From Branchipolynoe longqiensis (Eukaryota > Annelida > Polychaeta > Phyllodocida > Polynoidae), in assembly GCA_030323885.1 (NCBI GenBank), contig CM059198.1:6842086-6906085 (forward strand): DNA of 64,000 nucleotides, given 5' to 3'. Below are positions 11,961 to 21,520 of this stretch, piece after piece. How positions within the stretch are numbered: position 1 is the stretch's first letter; every line of letters begins with the position of its first letter. The notes under the pieces are model-generated. The model did not search any database. It saw only the letters and a list, made by a program, of their open reading frames with translations, and was not told the origin of the DNA. Both the position numbers and the translations under genes were made by a program.

Positions 11961-13188
11961 TTTTGTTTGTTTTTTTATGATAGTTATAGAATTGACCCGC
12001 TTGGTGGGTTCATCTTGCTCAACAATAACACCCATTTCCACCATACGCTTAAGTTTGTTGTGCACTTTGTCCTGAATTGCATACGGAATCCTCCTTGGCG
12101 GGTCAACAACAAGTTGCACAGACTTATCAACATGAATGACAGCATTTGATTTTATGAGACCTAGACCCTGAAAAACATCTTTGTATTTGCTTACTAGATG
12201 TTCGGCACTCGCCCTGTGTTCGTCAGTCGGTGGGGAAATGTTTGTCGTCGGCACACTGGACTGAACCTTGTCAACCCGTGCCAACAGGTTCAACACAATA
12301 CAAGCCTGTTTACTGAAAATCGGCTGACAGTTCTGCACCATTTGGAACGTGAAATCTCTGTCGTTGATCCTAAGCTGTGCCTCACCGTCCGGTGTGATCC
12401 GATGCCCCGAAAGAGTCAGAAGCGAACAGCGGGTGTTCGCCAGACGCCCAGGTGCCACTCTGTCGAAAATGTTCCTCGGCAGAACGTTCGCCTCCGATCC
12501 GGTGTCGAGCTTGAACTTGACTGGATGACCATTCACTCGGATGGTCGCATACCAGAGTTTCTCCTCCTTGTCTGTGACGTGGTCCAGAGTGCCAACAAAC
12601 AGATCCATCATCAACACATTGATTCCGCCGGATCTGGGTCTCGCTCTACGTTGTGAGGGTCGGGCTCTTCCACGTTTACCTCGTTAGCCCTGCCAAGCCT
12701 GCTCCGGCAGACCTTGCCAAAGTGCGCGACCTTCCTGCAGACAAAGCAAGCCTTGCCTTTCACTGGGCAGACTCCACGGTGATGTTCATATCCACAGTTT
12801 GGACATCGCCTGCACCGGTGCTGCCAGCTTTTCAAGATGGCGACTTCCAAGATGGCGGCCCAGAAGGACAAACCATCAGTGCACCCGTACGTGCAGTCGC
12901 ATATCTATTGACCAAATCAATTTCCTTGACTTCTACATCTGATTTCTTCTCTTCTAACTGATCAGAACTGAACCCGCTGAGTTTGCACATGTTTATGCAC
13001 TTTTCTAACATTAAATCTGATGTTTGTAGCTGTTTGTTTCTCAAATTTGTGTTCTTAACGCCAGCCACCAACCAATCGCGCAACAGCGACTCCTCCACCG
13101 ATTCATACTAACAGTCTTTCACTCTGTCTCTTAGCGCAGTCACATACGTAGACATATCCTCAGTAGCTTGGTTATGAGAATTGAATCC
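11958..13188 (-). pseudogene. element C gag (3' part) and protease
   Basis: On the minus strand: a capsid end (EESLLRDWLVAGVKN) at 13098-12830, zinc knuckles at about 12860-12690 (CPNCGYEH, CFVCRKVAHFGKVC; the usual GH is AH), and the protease [11 protein letters not shown] at about 12515, continuing to the RT start near 11958. Two frames are used, with a shift near 12840. The gag N-terminal half is missing, and the sequence joins directly to an internally cut LTR at about 13188. Confidence 0.88.
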
Positions 13189-13348
13189 AATGTCTGAAAA
13201 CTTTGACTTCTGGATACTGAATCCTTTATTGACCGTCCAGGGCTCTGCACCACCGGCTAAACTTTCCATGACATCATATCATTAACATAATCCTTCGTTC
13301 TCTCTCAATGCCTGGATCCCATTATGCATCTTATTAGCATATATTACA
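13189..13348 (-). repeat. 5' LTR of element C, inner end deleted
   Basis: Matches 8521-8675 from ATGTCTGAA onward but lacks the first 15 or so bases present in the left copy. It ends TATTACA next to the CTCAT duplication. Confidence 0.87.
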
Positions 13349-13353
13349 CTCAT

Positions 13354-13600
13354 GACCAGAAATGGGCACATGGTCACATACATCAAGTAAAAAATGCAGT
13401 ATCAGGTGATAAACAATGACGAGAAAACTCTAACAAGAAACAGGCGCCACCTGTTTAATGACCCTGAACCGTTACAATACACCCAACACAATCCACTCAC
13501 AACACTTGCAGGCAGCACAGTAGTGCACAACCTAGACAAGGAACATTATGTAACGCGGTATGGCTGCACAGTGCGTCCGGTCAGTAAGCTAGACTGCTGA
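13354..13600 (+). pseudogene. element B end of pol, right of element C
   Basis: Continues B's integrase C-terminal region after the CTCAT duplication. The motif TRNRRHLF and the closing tail YVTRYGCTVRPVSKL correspond to the ends of pol in elements D (TRYGRVIRPIQRL) and E. It ends with a stop at 13600. 13601-13766 is non-coding. Confidence 0.8.
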
Positions 13601-13766
13601 CACCGAAAGTGAAAACATGTCACTACAGGTATAGTAAATGTAAAGGGGTAATGATGTAGGAATATTAAGATGTTACCATGAACAATACGTTGTAGGATTA
13701 AGATGTTAATTGTGATCTAGGACACATGTCGATGGCTAATGGAGTCATGCCAACTGAACAGTTATA

Positions 13767-13907
13767 TGTCCTGCCAGCAGGCAAGTACAGGACAGAGTAA
13801 GGACAATTTGAAACCGAACAAACTGCCCACTGCTCTGGCCGGCTACTGAATAAACAAGTCAGTCGTTGAACGAGATTCTAGGCGTTCAGGTTGGTCACTA
13901 CACTACA
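13767..13907 (+). repeat. 3' LTR of element B (start uncertain)
   Basis: The last 75 bases match the 5' LTR and end CACTACACTACA before TAGAG. The start at 13767 (TGTCCTGCC) is chosen because it gives a length (141) close to the 5' LTR. Similarity in this half is weak and no clear polypurine tract precedes it. Confidence 0.6.
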
Positions 13908-13912
13908 TAGAG

Positions 13913-14602
13913 CATAAACACCATACAAAAACTGACAAAGGCAGGAATCTTCATACTAGGAGACTTTAATGTAAATTACAACGGCAATGATAAAGACAAA
14001 CTAATGCTGCAAAATCTTAGGCCTACAACAGCTCATCACTTAAAAAACAAGGCTAAGTAAAAATAGCACAACAATTGACCTAATACTAACCAACTCAAAC
14101 TACGCCACTAAATGGGCACCAGGAGCTGGGGAATAACTGATCATGAGCTAATATGTGTAACAAGGAAAAAACTAAAAAGCACAAATCACTATGAATATAA
14201 GATGGGCAGGTCCCTAAAAAACTACTCAGAAGATGCATTAAAACATCATCTGCACCAAAACATAAACAACATCACACAAAACAGGGATGATGTAAATATC
14301 TATTGGAGCAACATCACAGAAATAAGAAAATCAGCTGATGAGATGTGTCCCATTACGAAAATAAAAATACAAAAAACCATGACCCCTGGGTAGACAATGA
14401 CCTGCTAATGCTCATCATAGTCAAAAGTAAACTGGGTAATAAAGCAAAGCTCACAGAAACTATAGAAGACAAACTGGCCTACCATATTGCCAGAAACAAC
14501 TCCCTCAGAGCTGTGAGAACAGCAGAAAAAGAAATACTTAATAAGCAGGACAAAGACTGGGGAAGCAATACAAACAGATTCTGGAAAAATGTAACACTAT
14601 AA
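13913..14602 (+). mobile_element. LINE fragment: endonuclease end and start of RT region (CR1/L2-like)
   Basis: Continues the endonuclease begun at 4762. GIFILGDFNVNYNG is followed by STIDLILTN and TDHELI, the metal/phosphate-site motifs of LINE endonucleases, then a linker with PWVDNDLL and a basic helical stretch before RT (to NRFWKNVTL at 14602). Frames shift near 14130 and 14350. RT itself is absent. 3' truncated and old. Confidence 0.8.
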
Positions 14603-14906
14603 CGACAATCTCGGGACAGCAGCCTTCAAATTTTAAATGTATCGGGCTTCCGGATGGTTGTTTAATCAGAGGTCCTGGTACAACTCCTGTCTTCCACTCT
14701 CCTGTGCCACTATCTCGCACGTATGCTACCGACCCCAGTGTCGACTCTTGTCTACATCTAACTCAACTCCTTGAGTCTCCGACCCCTTCGATCAGTTCCT
14801 CGTCAACAGTTCTCCCTGGTGTCCTGACAACTAACCCAAAGCTTCAGCCTTCGAATTGTCAACGTATCGGGCTAGCTAATGGTTTCTTAGTCGGGGGCAT
14901 GGAGCA
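14603..14906. other. no clear gene; possible 5' part of YR element J
   Basis: Short open stretches only. Two similar patches (TATCGGGCT near 14640 and 14870) suggest an internal repeat. It may be the degraded gag-pol leader of the element that follows. Confidence 0.4.
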
Positions 14907-15760
14907 ATGCCTGTTTCTAAATCCCTTGTTGTGAAGTCCCCGGGTTGCTCTCACACGCATACACGGGCGCATCACTCAGACTATGATCTTTTACTATCTC
15001 AACCGCTTAATTCTCCACTCAAAACGGATGATCCGTTGACCACAGTCGTCACCAACACAGAATTTTGCCCGTTAGGCCCTGTTCAATTTAAACCATTGCT
15101 GTTGGCATTTTGGCCCATTGTTGCTGAAGGCATGCAGTCTGAGTATCTTGACATTTATACAGCTGTTAGGCGTACAGGCCTGCCTAATTATTTGGATGCT
15201 AAAATTCCTCTCCCGTCAGGCTTGAACATACATGCCTGGAGGGTTCTCCTTGATGGGTATCGTGATGGTTTATTGGTTGATTTTTTAGAATTTGGCTGGC
15301 CATGTGATTATGCCACAGATAAGGTTCCTACACCTACTTTTACAAATCATAGGGAACAAGATGACTTTCAGATTTGGATTAAAAGGAATATCTCGACAGA
15401 ACTTGCATTCAATGCATTGTTGGGTCCATTTGTACCTTGGGCACAAGTAAGTCCGATAATGACAAGGGAAAAGAAAAACACCATCGAGTGTAGGATAATA
15501 GTGGACCTTAGTTTCCCCAAAGGTCGAAGTGTGAACTCTGGGATGACTCGAAAACTTATTTTGACATTGCCCTCCCTTTTGGATGCAGAACATCGAGCCT
15601 GGCTTGCGCCCGCACAACAGTATCATTTCTAATGAACAAAATGTTTTTTTTTACTTTCTGTTACCTAGATGACTTTGTGGGGGTTGCTGAAATGTTTAAG
15701 GAAGCTAGTGACGGGTATGCGGCGATAATAAATCTGCTGTCCCTTTTAGGCCTAAAGTAA
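14907..15760 (+). pseudogene. YR retroelement J: reverse transcriptase, internally deleted
   Basis: From about 15060 the frame shows the N-terminal region shared with the YR elements at 28-29 kb and 40 kb: LPNYLDAKIPLPSGLNIHAW, FLEFGWP, FTNHRE, WAQVSPIMTR and RIIVDLSFPKGRSVNSG. After 15560 the frame is disrupted. A short piece with YLDDFVG (the catalytic box) is at about 15660, followed by a LLGLK-like end. Most of RT and all of RNase H are deleted. Ngaro/DIRS type is inferred from this homology. Confidence 0.82.
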
Positions 15761-15799
15761 AACATATAATACGGATATCCAATTTCTTTAAAAGCCTAG

Positions 15800-16010
15800 G
15801 CCCATCTGCCCGAGTGTTAAATGTAGCGTTGTTACTTGGATATTTCACCCTACTAAGACAATCCAATCTGTTCTTCTCGGAGTCCCCATGCGACCCAGGG
15901 CATTACCTTACAGGTGATGATATATGTCTCCACGAGAGGTCCCTCAAGGTACGCGTACGATCCACAAAGAAGACACGCCGATGAGGACAGACTTACTACG
16001 TCTGTCTCCC
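15800..16010 (+). pseudogene. YR retroelement J: tyrosine recombinase N-terminal remnant
   Basis: ALLLGYFTLLRQSNLF corresponds to LLGYFGMLRQSNLL in the recombinase at 26884-27606, including the first catalytic arginine of the R-H-R-Y family. The sequence then reads DPGHYLTGDDICLHE and a basic stretch before breaking down. The catalytic H-R and Tyr parts are not seen. Confidence 0.75.
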
Positions 16011-16199
16011 TGTGGTTCCTGGCTCCAACTGTTGCCTCGTGCACCTGTGGAGACAGTATGCAGCCGTAATGCCCTTCTCCTCATCTGGACCAGCACCGGG
16101 GAGCCTTTGACTTCACACATATTCCTGCTTGTCCTTAGACTGGCAGGTGATTGTAAGATACGAGTCGACACCTTGAGTTCTAGTTCATGACTGACGTTT

Positions 16200-16703
16200 A
16201 TTGACCCGTGGTTGTCCCTGGTTACGTTCCAGTCTTAGCTGGTTATCCGTATGTCCCGGTTGACCTACATACCTTACATCTCCCTTTCATTAGTTTTATT
16301 GACTTCAATAAACTCTTAAATACCTCAAATCAATACCATTAATACAACATGCAATAAAGACAATACATACGCAACTATACCCCTCTTTTCAATACTAAAG
16401 TTCCAATAAATATCGAATTCTGATAACGGTATATATATGCATACAGTAATATCAATAAATATAATAAATACAATAAATGCAATAAATACAAACTATACCA
16501 TTCTTATAAATACTAAAAGTTCCAATACTTTCGAATACTGATAATGGTATAGATGCGTGCAGTAATATCAATAACCATAATAAATACAATAAATATAATA
16601 AATACAATAAATATACTTACTCTTATAAATATTGACAATTCCATTAAAGTTGATAACTGTCTAGATCCTACAATACTATACAACCTTCATTAAATACCTT
16701 AAT
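16200..16703. other. AT-rich non-coding stretch
   Basis: Runs of AATAAATACAATAAATA-type low-complexity sequence at about 16300-16640, partly repeated at 100-120-base spacing (TATAGATGC and CAGTAATATCAATAA near 16440 and 16560). No gene seen. Confidence 0.6.
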
Positions 16704-16914
16704 GATGCGCGACAAGGAAGGAAGATGAGGCGAGGGTGGAGAAAAAGCACTTTATTGAGAAGTGCTGAATAAGTCAGGATAATACAGGAATATGTGAACA
16801 GGATAATACAGGTCAATATAATGATAATCAAGGGTGAGCAATACATGGTAAAGCAAGTGAATAGGATATGATAAAATAAAGATAAGCTCCTAAGGAGGCC
16901 AGGGAAGTAGGAAA

Positions 16915-17150
16915 GTCAGTGAGGCGGCCCCGAGGAGCCCTCCACCAAAATGGAAGAGAGGGCTCGAGGGGCTGCGGAGGGGGCGAGGCGGGGCAGTTAT
17001 GCATGCACCGCCTCAGAGGTCCATGCCCCTTGGGCCATGAGGTCCGGGAGGGGCACGCCGGCCTGGTGGCAGGCCTGGGCGGCGCCTCACCGGAGGCTGT
17101 GGAGGGTGTAGGCCTCAGCGGCGGGGACACCCCAGGGAGGCAGCACGCAG
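16915..17150 (-). pseudogene. tyrosine recombinase C-terminal remnant in element G
   Basis: Base-level similarity to 26885-27110 (GAGGAGCCCTCCACC, then GAGGTCCA, GGCAGGCCTGGGCGG and GGAGGCTGTG). In element F this region encodes the HSLRRGAAQ and HAYVP parts with the catalytic His, Arg and Tyr. Only about 80 codons remain, with changes, and no long frame survives. Confidence 0.75.
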
Positions 17151-17269
17151 CAGGCACCACATGGCCGGTGGCACGGGCAGTGGCAGCAGAGGGGAGCCAG
17201 TAGGGATGGGGCCAGCAGAGGCGGTAGCAGCACAGACACCGCCAGCAGAGAGTAGCCGGGCGCAGGAGG

Positions 17270-19220
17270 GTGCTGGCATGGGTGACATGGGTGACCTGGG
17301 GGAATGGGTGACCAGGGTGACCTGGGTGTCGGCGGGTCAGCAAGACTCCGCCAGCAGTCTGAGGCATGACTGCGGTGAGGGTGTCGGCAGGGGGGCTGGA
17401 GGTAGTTCGGGATGACCACCAGGCAACAGGGTTGGCGTGGGTGACATGGGTGACCAGGGTGACCTGGGTGGCGGCGGGTCTGGCATGACTCCACCAGCAG
17501 TCTGATGCGTGACTGCGGTGAGAGCATAGGCAGGGTGGCTGGAGATAGTTCCAGGGTGCCATGGCTGGGTGACATGGGTGACCAGGGTGACCTGGGGGCA
17601 TGGGTGACCAGGGTGACCTGGGTGGTGGCGGGTCGGAGGCAAGACTCCGCCAGCAGTCTGAGGCGTGACTGCGGTGAGGCTGTCGGCAGGGTGGCTGGAG
17701 GTGGTTCCAGGATAACCATCAGGCGATGAGGTTGGCGTGGGTGACATGGGTGACCAGGGTGACCTGGGTGGCAGCGGGTCTGAGGCATGACTCCACCAGC
17801 AGTCTGCGGCGTGACTGTGGTGAGGGCATAGTCAGGGTGGCTGGAGATAGTTCCAGGGTGCCATTGGGTGGGTGACACGGGTGACATGGGTGACCAGGGT
17901 GACCTGGGTGACGACGAGTCCGAGGCATGATTTCGCCAGCAGTCTGAGGTATGACTGCGGTGAGAGTGTCGGCAAGGTGGCTGGGGATAGTTCCAGTGGT
18001 CCAGTGGTCCAGAGGGGGGCCTGAGGGAAGGGGGAGCGGGCGCCCACAAATTTAGGTATCCCCGCGTCCCTGAAGGGGGGGGGGTTGAGAGATGGGTACG
18101 GTGAGAGCGTCGATCTGGGGCGGTGACATGGGTGGGGTGGGTGACGGGGGTGGCGGCGGGCTTGAGGCATGACTCCCCCAGCAGTCTGAGGCATGATTGC
18201 TTGACCCCACCAGCAGTCTGAGGGATGACTGCAGTGGCTGGAGATAGTTCCAGGCATGACTCCGCCGGCAGTCAGAGGCATGACTTCGGTGAGAGCACAG
18301 GGGTGGCAGCGGCGGGTCTGAGGTGTGGCTCCGCCAACAGTCTGCGGCATGACTGCATGACCCCACCATTGGTCTGAGGCATGACTGCGGTGATTGGAGG
18401 TAGTTCCAGGCATGACAGCATCGGCAGTCTGAGGCATGACCGCGGTGGGAGCACAGGTCACCCAGTCTGAGGCATGACTGCGTGGCCCCCACCAGCAGTC
18501 TGAGGCATGACTGCGGTGGCTGGAGGTAGTTCCAGTCATGAGTCCGCCAGCGGTCCATGGCATGACTGCATGACCCCCCCATCGGTCTGAGGAATGACTG
18601 CGGTGGTTGGAGGTAGTTCCAGGCATGACACCGCCGGCAGTCTGAGGCATGACTGCGGTGGGAGCACAGGGGCGGCGGCGGCGGGTCTGATGCATGACTC
18701 TGCCAGCAGTCTGAGGCATGACTGCGTGGCCCCCACCAGCAGTCTAAGGCATGACTGCGGTGGCTAGAGGTAGTTCCAGGCATGACTCAGCAAGCAGTCT
18801 GAGGCATGACTGCATGACCCCACCCGCAGTCTGAGTCATGACTGTGGTGGCTGGAGACAGTTCCAGGCATAACTCCGCCAGCAGTCTGAGGCATGACTGC
18901 ATGACCCCAGCAGCAGTGTGAGGCATGGCTGCGGTGGCTGGAGATAGTTCCAGCCATGAGTTCCAGTCATGAGTCTGCCATCAGTCTGAGTCATGACTCC
19001 ATGACCCCACCAGCAGTCTGAGGCATGACTATGGTGGCTGGAGGTAGTTCCAGGCATGACTGCAGGATCCCAGGGCAGTCCGAGGCATGACTGCGATGGC
19101 TGGAGGTAGTTGGCATGACTCCGGCAGCAGTCTGAGGCCTGACTGCATGACCCCACCAGCAGTCTGAGGCATGACTGCGGTGGCTGGAGATAATCCGAGG
19201 CATGACCCCGCCAGCGGTGC
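17270..19220. repeat. compound G-rich minisatellite
   Basis: Two intermixed tandem families. At 17270-18000 units of roughly 170-190 bases repeat GTGACATGGGTGACCAGGG and CCAGCAGTCTGAGG. At 18110-19220 shorter units repeat CAGTCTGAGGCATGACTGC and GGCTGGAGGTAGTTCCAGG in changing order. Long open frames on both strands here are artefacts of the repeat and are not called. Confidence 0.9.
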
Positions 19221-19440
19221 GAGGGGGGGGGGGGCGGCGGCTTGGCCAGATGTGTGGGGAAGCCACCGTGGCGTTAGATGATGGCAGATGTGGTTGGCGG
19301 ATGGGGGGGTGAGTGTTCTGACGTCGTCGATGACGTCACCGGGCGTGCCGCGTGTGTTATGGCGGTTAGACAGGGATGTGTGAAAGGGGGGTGGGGCGGC
19401 GCTCTGGGCCGTCTGCAGCCGGAGGATACTGGTAGTGTGA

Positions 19441-19660
19441 GGGTAGGAGGGGGGGTGGGGGTGGGGGTGGAGTGGGGGGGGGGGGGGGGGGGGGGGGGTG
19501 TCTGCGGTCAGGCCGATAGGGTGGTAAGGGTGTGGGCCGTCTGCACCCCGGGGATGCTGGTAGCGTCAGGGGCGGCGGGGATGAGAGGGGTGACGGTTGG
19601 GGGCTCGAGGCAGGGGGCCGGAAGTGTCCGGGCGCTGGGGGGGGGGGGGGGGGGGTAGTG
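19441..19660. repeat. long G-runs (25 and 19 G)
   Basis: An uninterrupted run of 25 G at 19474-19498 follows GGGGGTGGGGGTGGGGG. A second run of 19 G lies at 19637-19655. Such runs can fold as G-quadruplexes and are prone to length error in assemblies. Confidence 0.9.
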
Positions 19661-19739
19661 TAGATCGGCCAGGATAGTGTAGAGGGCCAAGGGCAGTGCC
19701 AATGAGGCGAGGCTAGGTCAGGGGGGCACCAACCGTGTG

Positions 19740-20480
19740 TAGAGGTGTGACGAGAGGGATCGTCCTGCGGGCCGTCGTGCAGGATGGTGTAGTGCACGGT
19801 AGTGGTGAGGGGCCGTCGTGCAGGATGGCATAGTTCACGGTAGTGGTGAGAGGCCATCGTACAGGGTGGTGTACGGCACGGTAGGGGTGAGAGGCCGTCG
19901 TGCAGGATGGTGTAGAGCCGGTAGTGGTGAGAGGCCGTCGCACACGGCGGTGTAGTGCATGGTAGTGGTGAGAGGCCGTCTTGCAGGAAGGTGCAGTGCA
20001 CGGTCAGCTTTAGTGCAGATGCGCCGGGGAGGCACCAGCCGTGTGTAGAGGCGTGGCGAGAGGAATCGTCCTGCAGGCCGTCCTGCAGGGTGGTGTAGTG
20101 CACGGTAGTGGTGAGGGGCCGTCGTGCAGGATGGTGTAGTGCACGCTAGTGGAGTGAGGCCATCGCGCAGGGTGGTGTAGTGCACGGAAGTGGTGGGAGG
20201 CTGTCCTGCAGGGTGGTGTAGGGCATGGTAGTGGTGAGAGGCCGTCGTGCAGGATGGTGTAGTGCACGGTAGTGGTAAGAGCCCGTCGTGCAGGGTGGTG
20301 TAGTGCCCGGTAGCGGTGAGAGGACGTCATGCAGGAAGGTGTAGTGCACGGTCAGGGATAGTGCAGATGGGCCAATGACAGTGTAGAGGCTCGTAGAGGC
20401 GTGGTGAGAGGCGATCCGTGGAGATTAGTGTAGTGCACGGTAGTGGTGAGAGAGCCCATCATGCAGGATAGTGTAGGTCG
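19740..20480. repeat. 41-bp tandem repeat
   Basis: The unit contains GTAGTGGTGAGAGGCCGTCG and TGCAGGATGGTGTAGTGCACG. Starts at 19800, 19841 and 19882 show exact 41-base spacing. A longer block with GTGTAGAGGCGTG is interspersed near 19740, 20040 and 20390, giving a higher-order pattern. Confidence 0.88.
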
Positions 20481-20744
20481 GCCAGTGATAGTGCAGATAG
20501 TATAGGTCGGCCATCGATAGTGTAGATAGCCTTGGTGATGAAAGCCAAATGTAGAAAAAGGGAGAGGAGCAGCGGGACGGGAGGCTGGAAGGCGAGTGGC
20601 TGGAGGTGGCCCAGTGGGGTGGCTATGAATTATAAGGGGGAAGAAGCAAGGGAAATGCTGTAATGACCAACAGTCGGAGCAGGGAAGAGGGGGTGGGGGT
20701 CCCCTTCCCCGCCTCGCATCAAACGCAATGCAAGCATTACGACC

Positions 20745-20986
20745 AATTCAATATCCTACCTCTACTCCATTTTAATATCTGTTGTACTACAACAACGTGG
20801 CAAATTTTGATGAACTGCCGAATCACTTATATTGTGATGTCCGAAACGACGATTACAATTTGTATCGATGTTATATATGATGAAATTGAATCCAGACCAT
20901 ATGTACATATATGTTGTGTAATTAATATCGTTTGTACAGGCATATATGTGTAACAAATCACAGCATACAATAATTTAATTTTTATA
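20745..20986. other. AT-rich non-coding stretch, possibly 3' region of element D
   Basis: No gene. Its AT-rich character and its position beyond the end of D's pol on the minus strand fit a 3' non-coding region cut by element G on the left and by the short element at 20991 on the right. This is inference. Confidence 0.4.
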
Positions 20987-21067
20987 ATAGTGTAGTGGTC
21001 TGCACTGACCTCTCAGGCAAGTAACCACATAGACAGGTAGGCGTGGGGAGTGTCTTGATATCAGGGA

Positions 21068-21139
21068 GCCTAGGTGGTGTAATGGTTAGCACACTGGCCC
21101 GGAATGCAAAGAGATGTGGGTTCGAGTCCCGCTCTAGGC
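21068..21139 (+). tRNA. tRNA-like sequence inside the left terminal repeat (pseudo-tRNA / Pol III promoter)
   Basis: Acceptor arms GCCTAGG and TCTAGGC pair over seven bases with one G-T. TGGTGTAATGGTTAGCA is a good A box and D arm, close to tRNA-Gln/Glu type. GGTTCGAGTCC is a perfect B box. The anticodon stem (CTGGC...GCAAA) pairs poorly and no sensible anticodon can be assigned, so it is a tRNA-derived promoter rather than a working tRNA gene. Confidence 0.6.
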
Positions 21140-21388
21140 GCAATATTTCCCATTTTCATCACCCCCATGACACTGGTTGCCGTGATCAGGATCCTGTACA
21201 AGCTTTGCGCTGTATGGTTGTTGAACCTACCCTGTGTATGTATGTGTTAGTGCATTGCATGTTTGTATGTAATTGTAAGCATTACAAGACTTACAATTCC
21301 AGGGGGACGAGTGTAGTGGTCTGCACTGACCTCTCAGGCAAGTAACCACATAGACAGGTAGGCGTGGGGAGTGTCTTGATATCAGGCA

Positions 21389-21460
21389 GCCTAGGTGCTG
21401 TAATGGTTAGCACACTGGCCCGGAGTGCAAAGAGATGTGGGTTTGAGTCCCGCTCTAGGC
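21389..21460 (+). tRNA. tRNA-like sequence inside the right terminal repeat
   Basis: Same 72-nt segment as at 21068 with three substitutions. One of them alters the B box (GGTTTGAGTCC). The acceptor arms are retained. Confidence 0.55.
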
Positions 21461-21520
21461 GCAATATTTCCCATTTTCATCACCCCCATGACAATAGTAA
21501 CACAACTCTTATGACACTGT

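Larger units (their letters stand above)
8505..13348 (-). mobile_element. Ty3-type LTR retrotransposon C, inserted in element B
   Basis: Flanked by CTCAT at 8500-8504 and 13349-13353, with B's integrase sequence continuing on both sides. The left LTR (3' for this strand) is 8505-8675. The right LTR (5') is present from about 13189 to 13348 but lacks its inner end. Gag N-terminus, primer site and that inner LTR end are deleted together at about 13188. C belongs to the same family as element E (LTR and protein similarity). It cannot be autonomous. Confidence 0.93.
4811..13907 (+). mobile_element. Ty3-type LTR retrotransposon B, with nested SINE and element C
   Basis: Flanked by TAGAG duplications at 4806-4810 and 13908-13912. 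It runs from LTR and tRNA-Leu-like primer site (4954) through gag, PR, RT, RNase H and integrase. It is interrupted by a SINE at 7081-7290 and by opposite-strand element C at 8505-13348. The internal part of B without C is about 4.2 kb. All coding blocks are frameshifted, so it is an old, dead copy. Confidence 0.92.
16704..20744 (-). mobile_element. YR retroelement G, remnant expanded by minisatellites
   Basis: The left end GATGCGCGACAAGGAAGG and the right end CCTCGCATC...GCATTACGACC match the two ends of element F (25562-31612), and the two ends are imperfect inverted repeats of each other. The only coding remnant is the C-terminal end of a tyrosine recombinase at 16915-17150 (minus). The interior consists of three families of G-rich tandem repeats in place of gag, RT and most of the recombinase, so it is non-autonomous. 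Confidence 0.75.
20991..21493 (+). mobile_element. 503-bp short LTR-type (TRIM-like) element with tRNA-like sequence in each terminal repeat
   Basis: Two 182-bp direct repeats (20991-21172 and 21312-21493), each TG...CA, flank a 139-bp core. They differ at about four positions. The core ends in AGGGGGACGAG directly before the second repeat, like a polypurine tract. ATAG flanks the element on both sides (20987-20990 and 21494-21497), a 4-base target duplication. Each repeat contains a 72-nt tRNA-like segment with A and B boxes. There is no coding capacity. The second copy at 60900-61396 has the same lengths. Terminal repeats, TG/CA ends, a polypurine-like tract and target duplication fit a TRIM. 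An alternative is a dimeric tRNA-derived SINE. Confidence 0.75.

Noticed and set aside
17087..19266. Long minus-strand frames (up to 320 codons) rich in HPGHPCHP and SHASDCW
   Set aside because: They translate the G-rich minisatellite in all three frames; periodicity and composition explain the openness.
19366..20349. Minus-strand frames rich in HYTTL/CTTPPC repeats
   Set aside because: Products of the 41-bp tandem repeat, with no domain and no conserved start.
21043..21345. Genuine tRNA gene at 21068
   Set aside because: The anticodon stem does not pair and the segment is repeated inside element termini, so it is called tRNA-like only.
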